A stretch of 64,000 nt of DNA from the NCBI RefSeq assembly GCF_003614975.1, contig NZ_QZWI01000007.1, positions 147,763 through 211,762 on the forward strand, given 5' to 3'. The notes beneath the pieces were generated by a model. It did not search any database. It saw only the letters and a program-made list of their open reading frames with translations, and was not told where the DNA came from. Within the stretch, counting starts at the first letter, position 1; each line of letters starts with the position of its first letter. The translations under genes and the position numbers were made by a program. This stretch comes from Rahnella bruchi. GTDB lineage: Bacteria > Pseudomonadota > Gammaproteobacteria > Enterobacterales > Enterobacteriaceae. Below are positions 26,752 to 37,018 of the stretch, in pieces.

Positions 26752-28836
26752 TTATTCGCCGCCGATGGTAGCAGTCATGCGGATCTGACGGCTGTCGGTC
26801 ATTTCCAGATTCGACATCACCACGATATTTGGCAACGAGCGGCGCAGGAAGCGCGACAACAGCGGACGCAGCGCGTGATTCACCAACAGAACCGGCGGCG
26901 CGCCGAGCATATCCTGACGTTGCAACGCGGCTTCAGATTGCGTCAGCAAGCGGTCTGCCAGACCGGGCTCGAGGCCGCCACCACTTTGCAATGCCTGGAG
27001 CAGCAGACGTTCCAGCGAGGTATCGAGGCCGATGACCTGCACTTCGCCATTGCCGGGGAACCATTGCTGCGTGATCGCCCTGCCCAGGGCCACGCGGACC
27101 ACGGAGGTCAGTTCGTTCGGATCCGGCTGATTCGGTGCGTACTCCGCCAGTGTTTCGACGATGGTACGCATGTCGCGGATCGAGACCCGCTCCGCGAGCA
27201 AATTCTGCAACACCTTGTGCATGTTGGTCAGGGAAATGACGCCAGGAATGAAGTCATCCGTCAGCTTCGGCATTTCCTTGGTAACGCGCTCCATCAGTTC
27301 CTGCGTTTCCTGACGGCCAAACAGTTCTCTGGCATGCAGGCTGATCAGGTGATTGAGGTGCGTCGCGACCACGGTACTGGCTTCCACCACGGTGAAGCCC
27401 TGAATTTGAGCCTGCTCGCGCATGGCCGGTTCAATCCACACCGCCGCCAGTCCGAATGCCGGATCCACCGTCGGTTCGCCCGGCAGTTCACCAATCGCGC
27501 TGCCAGGGTTAATCGCCATCCAGCGCCCCGGATGTGCCGTACCGGTGCCGATTTCCACACCTTTCATCAGAATACGGTAGCCCGCAGGCGGTAATTCGAG
27601 GTTGTCGCGGATATGAATCACCGGCGGCAGATAGCCCATTTCCTGCGCGAATTTCTTACGGATGCTGCGGATACGTCCGAGCAGCTCACCGTTCTGAGCA
27701 AAATCCACCATCGGGATCAGGCGGTAACCCACTTCCATGCCCAGCGGGTCTTCGAGCTGCACGTCCTGCCAGCTGGCTTCAACCATCTGTTTGCCGCTGT
27801 CAGCCGTAGCCGGAATGTCTTCTTTCTCCGCAGGTTTTTTCTGCTCCTGACCGCGTGTCCACCACGCCAGCCCCAACAGACCGGCAGTGAACATCAGGAA
27901 TACCAGGTTTGGCATCCCCGGAACCATACCGAGTAAGCCCAGAACACCGGCACTCAGCATCATCACGCGCGGGTTGCGGAAAAGCTGGGTCACCATTTGC
28001 TCGCCGACGTCTTCATTAGTCCCGACGCGCGTCACGATAACACCGGCAGCGGTGGAGATAACCAGCGCAGGGATCTGCGCGACCAGACCGTCACCGATGG
28101 TCAGCAGGGTGTAACTTTCAGCGGCATGACCGAGATCCATACCGTGCTGCAATACACCAACCAGCAGGCCGCCGACGACGTTGATGATCATGATCATCAG
28201 ACCGGCAACAGCGTCACCACGTACAAATTTACTCGCACCGTCCATCGAACCATAGAAGTCCGCTTCCTGCGTGACTTCGCTGCGGCGCTTTTTCGCTTCG
28301 TCTTCACCAATCAGTCCGGCGTTAAGATCCGCGTCGATTGCCATCTGTTTACCGGGCATCCCGTCGAGTACGAAACGCGCGCCCACTTCGGCGATACGCC
28401 CGGCACCTTTGGTGATAACCATGAAGTTAATCAGCACCAGGATAATAAACACCACGATACCGATGGCGAAGTTGCCGCCGACCAGGAAGTGGCCGAAGGC
28501 TTCGATGACCCGCCCTGCCGCCGCGCCGCCGGTGTGACCTTCCATTAAGATCACACGCGTCGAAGCCACGTTCAGCGACAACCGCAGTAAGGTTGAGAAC
28601 AGCAGAATGGTCGGGAAAGCAGCGAAATCCAGAGTACGCTGGGTGAACATCGCCACCAGCAGCACCATGATGGAAAGTGCGATGTTGAAGGTAAACAGCA
28701 AGTCGAGGATAAACGGTGGCAACGGCAGCACCATCATCGACAGGATGATCAGGATAAGAATTGGACCTGCCAGCACCTGCCATTGTCCGGACTTAAAGTT
28801 GGCGGGTAAACGCAGTATCGCGGCCAGATTAGCCAT
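26752..28836 (-). CDS. flhA: Flagellar export apparatus protein FlhA
   Basis: A 694-residue inner-membrane component of the flagellar type III export gate. From the ATG at 28834-28836 it reads MANLAAILRLPANFKSGQWQ, as in E. coli. The eight membrane helices lie in the first half, with the conserved FHIPEP segment (GAGRIAEVGARFVLDGMPGKQ) between them. The cytoplasmic ring domain that receives export chaperones forms the second half. The start overlaps the end of flhB by 8 bp, so translation is coupled. Confidence 0.97.
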   Translation of the reverse strand: MANLAAILRLPANFKSGQWQVLAGPILILIILSMMVLPLPPFILDLLFTFNIALSIMVLLVAMFTQRTLDFAAFPTILLFSTLLRLSLNVASTRVILMEGHTGGAAAGRVIEAFGHFLVGGNFAIGIVVFIILVLINFMVITKGAGRIAEVGARFVLDGMPGKQMAIDADLNAGLIGEDEAKKRRSEVTQEADFYGSMDGASKFVRGDAVAGLMIMIINVVGGLLVGVLQHGMDLGHAAESYTLLTIGDGLVAQIPALVISTAAGVIVTRVGTNEDVGEQMVTQLFRNPRVMMLSAGVLGLLGMVPGMPNLVFLMFTAGLLGLAWWTRGQEQKKPAEKEDIPATADSGKQMVEASWQDVQLEDPLGMEVGYRLIPMVDFAQNGELLGRIRSIRKKFAQEMGYLPPVIHIRDNLELPPAGYRILMKGVEIGTGTAHPGRWMAINPGSAIGELPGEPTVDPAFGLAAVWIEPAMREQAQIQGFTVVEASTVVATHLNHLISLHARELFGRQETQELMERVTKEMPKLTDDFIPGVISLTNMHKVLQNLLAERVSIRDMRTIVETLAEYAPNQPDPNELTSVVRVALGRAITQQWFPGNGEVQVIGLDTSLERLLLQALQSGGGLEPGLADRLLTQSEAALQRQDMLGAPPVLLVNHALRPLLSRFLRRSLPNIVVMSNLEMTDSRQIRMTATIGGE

Positions 28837-29983
28837 GGGTATCACTCTCTCCTGCTGCAAAATCCAGGCCGTCAGGCACTGGCAAATGTTGAGGTTTTTT
28901 CGGGATCAGTCCGCCTTCACGCTTCCAGCGTTTGAGCTGATAAACCCAGGCCAGCACTTCTGCCACAGCTGCATATAGTGCCGCCGGGATCTGCTGACCA
29001 ATGTCACTGTGCCGGTAAAGTGCACGCGCCAGAGGCGGCGCTTCCAGCATCGGAATTTTGTGTTCAGCACCGAGTTCTTTGATACGCAGCGCCACTTCTC
29101 CGGCACCTTTCGCCAGAACTTTCGGCGCACTCATTTTGTTTTCGCTGTACTGCAACGCCACCGCGTAGTGCGTCGGGTTGGTGACGATAACGTCGGCTTT
29201 CGGCACATCGGCCATCATGCGGCGTTTTGCCATGGCGCGTTGTTGCTGACGAATACGCCCCTTAACGTGCGGGTCGCCTTCCTGACTTTTATGTTCGTCG
29301 CGGATATCCTGCTTACTCATGCGCAGCTTTTTCAGGTTGCTCCAGATTTGCCAGAACACGTCGAATCCGACCATCGGCGTCAGCCCGAGTACCACCATCA
29401 GCCCGCAGAACACCACCATATTCAGCGCTTCACCGAGCGCTGGGATCGTCGGTTGCGCCAGAAGGCGCATCATGTCCGGCCATTTATGCCACAAATACAA
29501 ACCGGCGACGGTGCCAACCAGTAACGCTTTCAGGATGGCCTTCAGCAGCTCCGCCAGCACCTGTCCGGAAAATAAACGTTTGAAACCGGCAATCGGATCC
29601 ATGCGGCTGAATTTGAATTCAAAGGATTTGCCACTGAACAACAGACCGCCGAGCAGTAACGGTGCCGCGAGTGCGATCAGCACCAGACCGCCAATCACCG
29701 GCAATAACGCCCAGACGGCGCGACCAAGTAAAGTCGCCATCTGCTGTAAAACCTGACGGTCATCGCTGACCATGCCGTGATCGAATTTCAGCCCCTGAGA
29801 AATCATGACGCCAAGTTGTCGCGCCATCGATTCGCCGGACATCCACAACAGCGTTAAACCGCCCCCGAGCATCAGAACGGAGGTCAGTTCGCGCGAACGC
29901 GGGATTTGCCCTTCTTCACGTGCTTTTTCAAGCCTGTGTGCGGTGGGGGCCTCACTTTTTTCGAGATCGCTTTCTTCAGCCAC
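28829..29983 (-). CDS. flhB: Flagellar export apparatus protein FlhB
   Basis: A 384-residue export-gate protein that switches substrate class from rod/hook to filament. Four membrane helices are followed by the cytoplasmic autocleavage motif NPTH at 269-272. It is the first gene of flhBAE. The 210-bp gap upstream, to cheZ, should hold its class 2 promoter, although I saw no clear FlhDC box. Confidence 0.97.
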   Translation of the reverse strand: MAEESDLEKSEAPTAHRLEKAREEGQIPRSRELTSVLMLGGGLTLLWMSGESMARQLGVMISQGLKFDHGMVSDDRQVLQQMATLLGRAVWALLPVIGGLVLIALAAPLLLGGLLFSGKSFEFKFSRMDPIAGFKRLFSGQVLAELLKAILKALLVGTVAGLYLWHKWPDMMRLLAQPTIPALGEALNMVVFCGLMVVLGLTPMVGFDVFWQIWSNLKKLRMSKQDIRDEHKSQEGDPHVKGRIRQQQRAMAKRRMMADVPKADVIVTNPTHYAVALQYSENKMSAPKVLAKGAGEVALRIKELGAEHKIPMLEAPPLARALYRHSDIGQQIPAALYAAVAEVLAWVYQLKRWKREGGLIPKKPQHLPVPDGLDFAAGESDTHG

Positions 29984-30142
29984 CGGCGGTTCCTGTCAGC
30001 AGTTACCCGGCGTGCAAAACACAACGGGTACAATTTCAGGGATAGCATGACAAAAGTGGTGAAGTCTGATGGATTGAAAAGCGATATAAAGAGGCGGCTA
30101 TTCAGCAGATGAATACCAGAATTGAAATTGCGGATAGGGAAA

Positions 30143-30171
30143 ACACCCCTCAGTAAGATACGAAGAGGTGC
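30143..30171 (-). terminator. Possible terminator after cheZ
   Basis: An imperfect hairpin (CACC and TC at 30144-30151 against GAGGTG at 30165-30170, with a 2-nt bulge) is followed on the minus strand by TTTTCCC. It lies shortly after the cheZ stop codon. The evidence is weak. Confidence 0.35.
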
Positions 30172-30193
30172 TTATTGCTCACGTCCGGACACA

Positions 30194-30838
30194 TCAGAAA
30201 CCTAATGAGTCCAGCAGGTCGTCTACCTGTTCTTGTGAAGCGACCACGCCGACGCCGTTCGCGTCAAGCTGCGGGCCGTTGAGCAGGCTGTCGGTTTCGC
30301 GTTTCTGCTTAACCTGTTGTTCAGGGATATTTTCCATCAGCACCATTAACAGCTGATTTTCAATTTCCTGAACCACGGTCATCATGCGTTTGATCACCTG
30401 ACCGGTCAGATCCTGGAAGTCCTGCGCCATCATGATTTCCATCAGCTGAGCATTGGTGAAACTGGTGTGCTCAGGGATTTCTTTCAGATAGCTGCGGGTG
30501 TCTGTCACCAGTTCGCGTGCATCCGACAATTCAATCGGATTTTCAAACCATTCATCCCAACGCTTATCGAGTTTCTTCGCGGCAGATTCAAGTTTGTTCT
30601 GACGAGGTTGCGCGGCTTCAACACAGTTCAGGGCGCGCTCGGCGGCCTGCGCTGTCATGGTGACCACATAATCGAGACGATCGCGGGCATCCGGGATCGC
30701 TTCGGCTGCCTGAGCAATGGCCTGATCCAGGCCAAGTTCACGCATACTGTCACGCAACATACGGGTCAGTTGCCCAATGCGGGCGATAATATCGCCCGCG
30801 GTTGCTGCATCATTTGCAGGCATTGGTATCTCTGCCAT
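30194..30838 (-). CDS. cheZ: Chemotaxis phosphatase CheZ
   Basis: A 214-residue cytosolic phosphatase that removes phosphate from CheY-P. The active-site helix reads [17 protein letters not shown], with Asp143 and Gln147 in the E. coli positions. The C-terminal CheY-binding peptide DDLLDSLGF is intact. It follows cheY by 10 bp and ends the tsr-cheRBYZ transcription unit. Confidence 0.97.
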   Translation of the reverse strand: MAEIPMPANDAATAGDIIARIGQLTRMLRDSMRELGLDQAIAQAAEAIPDARDRLDYVVTMTAQAAERALNCVEAAQPRQNKLESAAKKLDKRWDEWFENPIELSDARELVTDTRSYLKEIPEHTSFTNAQLMEIMMAQDFQDLTGQVIKRMMTVVQEIENQLLMVLMENIPEQQVKQKRETDSLLNGPQLDANGVGVVASQEQVDDLLDSLGF

Positions 30839-30848
30839 AGGTGTGCTC

Positions 30849-31238
30849 CTACATGCCCAGTTTTTCGAAGATTTTGCCCAGCTTTTCTTCCAGCGTGGCG
30901 GCGGTAAATGGTTTTACAACATAACCACTGGCACCGGCCTGAGCGGCTGCAACGATGTTTTCTTTCTTCGCTTCTGCCGTCACCATCAGCACCGGTAATT
31001 TAGCCAGTGCGCCATCAGCACGGATGGTTTTGAGCAGATCCAGACCGTCCATATTTGGCATGTTCCAGTCGGATACCACGAAGTCAAAACCGCCGGAACG
31101 CAGTTTGTTTAGCGCATCAACGCCGTCTTCCGCTTCTTCAACGTTGTTGAAGCCCAGCTCTTTCAGCAGGTTGCGTACGATACGACGCATGGTAGAGAAG
31201 TCGTCTACTACCAGGAATCTCAGATTTGGATCGGCCAT
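30849..31238 (-). CDS. cheY: Chemotaxis response regulator CheY
   Basis: A 129-residue receiver domain that binds the flagellar switch when phosphorylated. The acid pocket Asp12-Asp13, the phospho-acceptor Asp57 ([12 protein letters not shown]), the threonine in MVTAEAKK and the lysine in VVKPFTAA are all present. It lies between cheB and cheZ. Confidence 0.98.
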   Translation of the reverse strand: MADPNLRFLVVDDFSTMRRIVRNLLKELGFNNVEEAEDGVDALNKLRSGGFDFVVSDWNMPNMDGLDLLKTIRADGALAKLPVLMVTAEAKKENIVAAAQAGASGYVVKPFTAATLEEKLGKIFEKLGM

Positions 31239-31284
31239 GTTTTATCTACTCCTAAGGTTTGCTACCCAGCTCAAGGCTGAAAAA

Positions 31285-32334
31285 TTAAATACGTAATGCC
31301 TGACCGGCTGATATTTGTGCCAGCATCCGCTGACTGATTTGGCTAAGATCCACCACTTCGTTTACGCCGCCGGTGGCGATAGCCTCACGAGGCATACCGA
31401 AAACCACACAGCTGGCTTCGTTTTGTGCAAGGGTGTAAGCCCCTGCGCGGTGCATCTCGAGCATGCCGGCGGCGCCGTCATTGCCCATTCCCGTCAGGAT
31501 CACCCCGACGGCATTGCGTCCGGCGAACTGCGCCACCGAACGGAATAACACGTCAACCGACGGGCGATGGCGATTCACCGCCGGACCGTCGTTCAACTTA
31601 ACCTGATAGTTGGCGCCGCTGCGCGCCAGTTCCATATGCCGGTCGCCCGGTGCGATATAGGCATGCCCCGGCAAAACGCGCTCGCCGTCTTCGGCCTCTT
31701 TCACGGTTATCTGACATAACTTGTTCAGACGCTCCGCAAACGAGCGGGTAAAACCCGGTGGCATATGTTGTGTAATCATCAACGCCGGACACGTCGGCGG
31801 CAGCGGTTGCAGCACGTGGCGGATAGCCTCGGTGCCACCTGTTGATGACCCGATGGCAATCAGCTTTTCACTGCTCAGCAACGGTGTATGGCTGAGAATC
31901 CGCGGCTGTTCGGTATTCACGCTTTTATTCAGACGCGCTTTTGATGCGGTGCGAATTTTGTCGGCAATCATTTCGCTGTAAGCCAGCATGCCTTCGCGGA
32001 TCCCGAGCTGAGGTTTGGTAACGAAATCAATCGCCCCCAGTTCCAGCGCACGCAGGGTGATTTCTGAACCTTTACCGGTCAGCGACGACACCATAACGAC
32101 CGGCATCGGGCGCAGACGCATCAGCTTTTCCAGGAAATCCAGGCCGTCCATGCGCGGCATTTCGACATCCAGCGTCAGCACGTCCGGATTGAATTTCTTG
32201 ATGAGATCGCGCGCCACCAGAGGATCCGGCGCGGTCGCCACCATTTCCATATCCGGATGGCTGTTAATGATTTCAGTCATCAGCTGACGCATTAACGCCG
32301 AATCATCGACGCTCAACACTCTGATTTTATTCAT
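31285..32334 (-). CDS. cheB: Chemotaxis response regulator / protein-glutamate methylesterase CheB
   Basis: A 349-residue receiver plus methylesterase that resets receptors during adaptation. The phospho-acceptor is Asp56 ([12 protein letters not shown]). The catalytic triad is visible in [10 protein letters not shown] (Ser), TQHMPPGF (His) and GMGNDGAAG (Asp). Its start codon overlaps the cheR stop by one base, so the two opposing adaptation enzymes are translationally coupled. Confidence 0.98.
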   Translation of the reverse strand: MNKIRVLSVDDSALMRQLMTEIINSHPDMEMVATAPDPLVARDLIKKFNPDVLTLDVEMPRMDGLDFLEKLMRLRPMPVVMVSSLTGKGSEITLRALELGAIDFVTKPQLGIREGMLAYSEMIADKIRTASKARLNKSVNTEQPRILSHTPLLSSEKLIAIGSSTGGTEAIRHVLQPLPPTCPALMITQHMPPGFTRSFAERLNKLCQITVKEAEDGERVLPGHAYIAPGDRHMELARSGANYQVKLNDGPAVNRHRPSVDVLFRSVAQFAGRNAVGVILTGMGNDGAAGMLEMHRAGAYTLAQNEASCVVFGMPREAIATGGVNEVVDLSQISQRMLAQISAGQALRI

Positions 32335-33206
32335 TACCTCTCCTTGGCGAGGCCGTAGACAGTCTGGCCGCGCAAATAAAATTCCCGGCTGATTTGGCTG
32401 AAGTTTTCGGAGTGTCCGGCAAACATCAGGCCACCCGGTTTAAGTAACGGAACAAATCGGCGTAAAATTTTCTCCTGTGTTTCTTTATCGAAATAAATCA
32501 TCACATTACGGCAGAAAATTGCATCAAACGGACCGTTCAGCTGCCACTGATTCGCCAGCAAATTCAGTTGCTGGAAAGCCACCATCTGCGCCAGCTCGGG
32601 ACGCACCCGCACCAGACCGCTGTGAGGGCCGGTGCCTTTGAGGAAAAATTTCTGTAACTGTTGCGGGCTGAGCGTGCGCAGCTCTTCCAGCCGGTAAACA
32701 CCGGCCGTGGCTTTCTCCAGTACCTGCGTATCAATATCGCTGGCCTGAATACGGCAGCTGGCCATGCGCGGACCGAGCGCTTCGCTTAGCGTCATGGCGA
32801 TGGAATAAGGCTCCTCACCGGTCGACGCCGCCGTGCTCCAGACACTGTAATTATTCGGGCGTGAACGGGCATGTTCCGCCAGAATCGGAAAGTGATGCGC
32901 TTCGCGAAAGAACGCCGTCAGGTTGGTAGTCAGCGCATTAATAAATGCCTGCCACTCCGGACTGTTGCTGTCACTTTCCAGTAACGCCATGTAACTGCCA
33001 AAGTCATTCAGGCCGAGGATACGTAACCGCCGGACAAGGCGGTTGTAGACCATTTCACGCTTATGGTCTGCCAGTACAATTCCCGCACGCTGATAGATAA
33101 GTTCACTTATCCGGCGGAAATGGGTATCTGACAGCGGTAAACGCTGGATCATCTGAGCCATGATCGAAGTGTTATCAGCACTCATTGGCGAGCCTGGTTG
33201 ATTCAT
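32334..33206 (-). CDS. cheR: Chemotaxis protein methyltransferase CheR
   Basis: A 290-residue S-adenosylmethionine-dependent methyltransferase for receptor glutamates. The N-terminal helical domain contains [36 protein letters not shown] sequence, and the SAM site reads [13 protein letters not shown]. The ATG at 33204-33206 has GGAG 7 bp upstream. Both receptors upstream end in NWETF, the pentapeptide that tethers CheR. Confidence 0.98.
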   Translation of the reverse strand: MNQPGSPMSADNTSIMAQMIQRLPLSDTHFRRISELIYQRAGIVLADHKREMVYNRLVRRLRILGLNDFGSYMALLESDSNSPEWQAFINALTTNLTAFFREAHHFPILAEHARSRPNNYSVWSTAASTGEEPYSIAMTLSEALGPRMASCRIQASDIDTQVLEKATAGVYRLEELRTLSPQQLQKFFLKGTGPHSGLVRVRPELAQMVAFQQLNLLANQWQLNGPFDAIFCRNVMIYFDKETQEKILRRFVPLLKPGGLMFAGHSENFSQISREFYLRGQTVYGLAKER

Positions 33207-33288
33207 GGTGCAGCTCCATTAATGGACAGGTGGTATTACGGGTACCCAATTACTCTTCATCCGCTGACTCTTCATCCGGACGACCCTG

Positions 33289-34959
33289 TCAGAAGGTTTC
33301 CCAGTTATCCGCAGAACCTGCTCGCGCGGGTGCTGCAATTAACGCGGGTTGAGCCACCGGGCGTGGTGCAAAGCCCTGAGCCAGACCGTTATGGCGCGGC
33401 AATGCGCCATTGGCGGTGGCAAGACGGAACACCGAAACCGCGCGGGTCAGGTTTTCAGACTCAGCTTCCAGCGTATGTGTGGAAGAGGCAGCCTGCTGAA
33501 CCAGCGTGGCGTTTTGCTGTGTCACCTGATCCATCTGCGTCACGGCAATAGAAACCTGCTCAATGCCGCGACTCTGTTCGTCCGACGCAGAGGCGATTTC
33601 ACCCATGATGTCCGTCACGCGGGTGACGGCACGAACGATGTCATCCATGGTGTTACCGGCAGATTCCACCAGCGCGGAACCCTGGCTGACGCGGCTGACA
33701 GACTCATCAATCAGCGCTTTAATTTCCTTGGCGGCCTGCGCACTGCGCTGCGCAAGGCTGCGGACTTCACCGGCCACAACCGCAAATCCGCGGCCCTGCT
33801 CACCCGCACGGGCAGCTTCGACAGCCGCGTTCAGCGCCAGAATGTTGGTCTGGAATGCGATGCCATCAATGACGCTGGTAATTGCGCTGATTTTTTTCGA
33901 GCTGCCCGCAATGTCATTCATGGTTTTCACCACATTGCCGGTCAGTTCGCCGCCTTTTTCGGCGGTATTCGACGCATCACGCGCCAGCTGAGTTGCCTGA
34001 CGGGCGTTCTCAGCATTCTGTTTCACCGTGGCGGTCAGCTGTTCCATGCTGGCAGCCGTTTCTTCCAGCGCCGAAGCCTGCTGTTCGGTACGAGAAGACA
34101 AATCGGTGTTGCCTGCTGCGATACCTTTCAGGCCTGCAAACATAGTGTCCGCCCCGTGACGAACGGTACGCACCGTTTCTGCCAGCGAGGTCTGCATTTG
34201 TTGCAGGCTTTCGAGCATCACTTTGATTTCATAGCGCCCTTCTACGACGATTGGCGCAGAGATATCGCCGGAGCCGATGCGGTCAAAATGGGCACGCATG
34301 GTGGTCAGCGGACGGAACAGGATCCGGCGGGTAACCATCAGCGCCAGTGCTGTCAGCGCCAGCAACAACAGGGTGATTACCGTGGTGTTGATCATCACAC
34401 TCTGATAAGACGCCGCAGTCTGGGTCTGCGCCTGCTGGAAACGACCGCTGACATAGGCGACATAATTGCCGACATCCTGCTGGAACTGATCCTGATATTT
34501 TTGCGTCGGGCTGGCGAGAAACGCATCCATGTCGCCACGCGATAGCGAATCAATCAGCACCTGCAACATGCCGTGCAGGGCTTCGTAGCTGGCCTTGTTA
34601 ACGGCGGTCAGCTGTGATGCCTTTTCAGTTCTGCGCGGCAGAGCCAGGAATGCAGCGTAAGAATCTTCAGCACTTTTCAGGCTGTTTTTCGCATCGGCCA
34701 TCAGTTGCGTGACAGTTTCCTGAGGCTGTTTCAGTGCCAGACGCGTGGCCGCGCGGTTCAGGGTGTTACGGGTTTGCAGCAGATAAGACCAGCTCTGGCT
34801 GAGCGCATCACGCTGCTCAGCGGTGTTGGATATCTGCTCAAAATTCGTTTTATCCGTGTGGGCGGTATACAGTGACAAGCCGCTGCTCACCAGTTGCATC
34901 ACAAAAAAAACGACTAATAACAAAAACATGCAGGTGGACACACGGATGTGCTTAAACAT
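33289..34959 (-). CDS. Methyl-accepting chemotaxis protein, Tsr-like (second receptor)
   Basis: A 556-residue transmembrane chemoreceptor. TM1 is near 10-30, followed by a periplasmic four-helix ligand domain, TM2 near 190-210, HAMP, and a signalling hairpin with the invariant tip [21 protein letters not shown]. The C-terminus NWETF binds CheR/CheB. The amino-acid-binding residues of Tsr are kept (Arg64, Asn68, Arg69, Arg73 and a Thr in ASPTQKYQ), although the rest of the sensor domain differs from its neighbour. It takes the place of tap/tar in the E. coli order; ligand specificity cannot be read from the sequence. Confidence 0.93.
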   Translation of the reverse strand: MFKHIRVSTCMFLLLVVFFVMQLVSSGLSLYTAHTDKTNFEQISNTAEQRDALSQSWSYLLQTRNTLNRAATRLALKQPQETVTQLMADAKNSLKSAEDSYAAFLALPRRTEKASQLTAVNKASYEALHGMLQVLIDSLSRGDMDAFLASPTQKYQDQFQQDVGNYVAYVSGRFQQAQTQTAASYQSVMINTTVITLLLLALTALALMVTRRILFRPLTTMRAHFDRIGSGDISAPIVVEGRYEIKVMLESLQQMQTSLAETVRTVRHGADTMFAGLKGIAAGNTDLSSRTEQQASALEETAASMEQLTATVKQNAENARQATQLARDASNTAEKGGELTGNVVKTMNDIAGSSKKISAITSVIDGIAFQTNILALNAAVEAARAGEQGRGFAVVAGEVRSLAQRSAQAAKEIKALIDESVSRVSQGSALVESAGNTMDDIVRAVTRVTDIMGEIASASDEQSRGIEQVSIAVTQMDQVTQQNATLVQQAASSTHTLEAESENLTRAVSVFRLATANGALPRHNGLAQGFAPRPVAQPALIAAPARAGSADNWETF

Positions 34960-35028
34960 GGATAACCTCTTTTATGTGCCGGCCCTGACCGGCACAATCT
35001 TGCCTATAAAGCATGCGATGTACGTGGC

Positions 35029-36723
35029 TCAGAAGGTTTCCCAGTTTTCGGTTAAATCTGTACTTTGTGCTCCGCCTTTTCCGGCTTTAGAACCTGAAAG
35101 GTTCGGAGTCAACAGAGGCAGTCTTGCCGAAGATGCCGGGTTCTGACGCACGTTGTTATTTGTGGTCTGACTCAGCGTAAACACGGCCACAGATTGCGTC
35201 AGCAGGCTGGCCTGCTCTTCCAGTGCCGCCGAAGCGGAAGCGGATTCTTCAACCAGTGAGGCGTTCTGCTGCGTCACCCGATCCATTTCAGTAATGGCTT
35301 GTGCGACCTGCTCGATCCCGCGGCTTTGTTCATCAGAAGCCGACGTGATTTCGCCCATAATGTCGGTCACACGCGTGACGGCGTTCACCATGTCATTCAT
35401 AGTTTCACCAGCACTTTCTGCCAGAACTGAACCGGTATTAATGCGGCTGACAGAATCATCAATCAGCCCTTTAATTTCTTTTGCTGCCTGCGCGCTGCGC
35501 TGCGCCAGGGTACGAACTTCACCGGCCACGACCGCAAACCCACGCCCCTGCTCGCCTGCACGAGCGGCTTCGACCGCGGCGTTCAGCGCCAGAATGTTGG
35601 TCTGGAAGGCAATCCCGTCGATAACACCGGTAATGTCGGTGATTTTCTTCGAGCTGCTGGCGATGTCATTCATGGTATCAACCACGTTAGCCACCACTTT
35701 GCCGCCCTTCTGCGCGGTTTCTGAGGCGCTCAGTGCCAGCTGGCTAGCCTGACGGGCATTTTCGGCGTTCTGTTTCACCGTCGCGGTCAGCTGCTCCATG
35801 CTGGCTGCAGTTTCTTCCAACGCAGAGGCCTGCTGTTCGGTACGCGAAGACAAATCACTGTTACCCGCCGAGATTTCGCTCGCGCCACTGTAAATCGCAT
35901 CGGCACCGTGACGTACGCCGGATACCGTGCGGATCAGTTCGTCCTGCATGTACTTGAGACTATCGGCAAGCTGGCCGATTTCATTACGGCTTTTCACGAC
36001 TATTTCGTGCGTGAGGTCACCGGTTGCAATTTTGCGGATGGTATCGACGATATTTTTCAGAGGATGGATAAGGATGCGCTGCACGCCGGTCCACGCCAGA
36101 ATGATGAATACCAGTAAGACAATCAGGACCGTACCCAGCATCCACATCGCATGCGTGAAGGAGTTTTCACTCACTTTCACCGCATCGTTGTAGAGATGAT
36201 CGTTCTGGTCGATATAGGTCACGAACGCTTTTTCGAAGTTGTCCTGATATTGCTGCGTAGGTTGTTCGAAGAAGTCGTTAATACGCCCCAGACCAATCAG
36301 CTCAATCAGTTCAGAAAGCGCATCATGCAGCACCTGATACTGCTTTTTGGCATCCGCGGCGTACTGTGGATTCTGGCTGGCATCTACCGGGATTTTTTGA
36401 TAATTGGCGAAATGCTGATCGGCGATTTGCAGATCTTTCGTCGCCGTATCAATCAGCTCTTTGACCGTGGCACCGCTGCCCATCTGGTTCGCGTCGAGCA
36501 TGAAACGGATACCCGCACGGTTTAAGGTGTTACGGGTCTGGAGCAGGTAGATCCAGCTGGCATTGAATTCTGCCTGCTGTAAACGAATCTGCTGAGAAGT
36601 CGTGAAGTTGTCTTTATCTGTCTTTAAAGACTTAAAGAACAAGCCTCCGGATACCAACTGTAAAGCACCGAAGACCACCAGTAAGATCACGATTCCCGTG
36701 ACCACTTTCATACGGTTAAACAT
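35029..36723 (-). CDS. tsr: Methyl-accepting chemotaxis protein, serine receptor-like Tsr
   Basis: A 564-residue chemoreceptor very close to E. coli Tsr. The sensor has Arg64, Asn68, Arg69 and Arg73 in [14 protein letters not shown], and Thr156 in EQPTQQYQ, at the same numbers as the serine-binding residues. TM1, TM2 near 195-215, HAMP, methylation helices, the conserved tip and the C-terminal NWETF are all present. A sigma-28 promoter stands directly upstream. In E. coli tsr lies elsewhere and tar occupies this place, so this is a lineage-specific arrangement or a duplication with the next receptor. Confidence 0.92.
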   Translation of the reverse strand: MFNRMKVVTGIVILLVVFGALQLVSGGLFFKSLKTDKDNFTTSQQIRLQQAEFNASWIYLLQTRNTLNRAGIRFMLDANQMGSGATVKELIDTATKDLQIADQHFANYQKIPVDASQNPQYAADAKKQYQVLHDALSELIELIGLGRINDFFEQPTQQYQDNFEKAFVTYIDQNDHLYNDAVKVSENSFTHAMWMLGTVLIVLLVFIILAWTGVQRILIHPLKNIVDTIRKIATGDLTHEIVVKSRNEIGQLADSLKYMQDELIRTVSGVRHGADAIYSGASEISAGNSDLSSRTEQQASALEETAASMEQLTATVKQNAENARQASQLALSASETAQKGGKVVANVVDTMNDIASSSKKITDITGVIDGIAFQTNILALNAAVEAARAGEQGRGFAVVAGEVRTLAQRSAQAAKEIKGLIDDSVSRINTGSVLAESAGETMNDMVNAVTRVTDIMGEITSASDEQSRGIEQVAQAITEMDRVTQQNASLVEESASASAALEEQASLLTQSVAVFTLSQTTNNNVRQNPASSARLPLLTPNLSGSKAGKGGAQSTDLTENWETF

Positions 36724-36758
36724 GTTGTTCCTTTTTGAATTGGATTTATCTGGAACAG

Positions 36759-36785
36759 TTATCGGCAGAAAGTGCGGGAACTTTA
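36759..36785 (-). promoter_or_regulatory. Sigma-28 (FliA) promoter for the receptor-cheRBYZ operon
   Basis: On the minus strand TAAAGTTC is followed by 11 bp and then GCCGATAA, against the consensus TAAAGTTT-N11-GCCGATAA. Only one base differs. It begins 36 bp upstream of the tsr-like start and makes this a class 3 flagellar operon that starts independently of motA-cheW. Confidence 0.92.
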
Positions 36786-36856
36786 TGTGATGAGGATCGG
36801 ATTTTTTCGCAGGGAAATCGGGGGGCAGGCAACCGTGGCGACAAAACGCTTCAACA

Positions 36857-37018
36857 GCGCGATACGTTGTGCGTCAGGGTTACCAGCAGGTCGTTGTGGA
36901 TAGTCAGCACGACGCCTTTAAGTAATTCTGTGGTGTTATCGATTTGGAAAAGGGTTTTGAGTTTATCGATATCGTTGCCGATTTTACGCCCTTCAGGGAA
37001 AGGCGTTTTTTTCAATTG
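36857..37018 (-). pseudogene. Possible remnant of an unidentified ORF
   Basis: Between tsr and the MFS gene the minus strand has about 53 open codons without a start. They end ...[17 protein letters not shown] at 36857 and contain FPEGRKIGNDIDKLKTLF. The composition looks protein-like, but I recognise no family, and the 5' part would have to lie where the MFS gene now ends. It may be the tail of a gene lost when the MFS/regulator pair arrived, or it may be chance. Confidence 0.25.

Noticed and set aside
33349..34545. 398-codon frame antisense to the second chemoreceptor
   Set aside because: Full overlap with a clear gene. Long antisense frames are expected opposite Ala-rich coding sequence.
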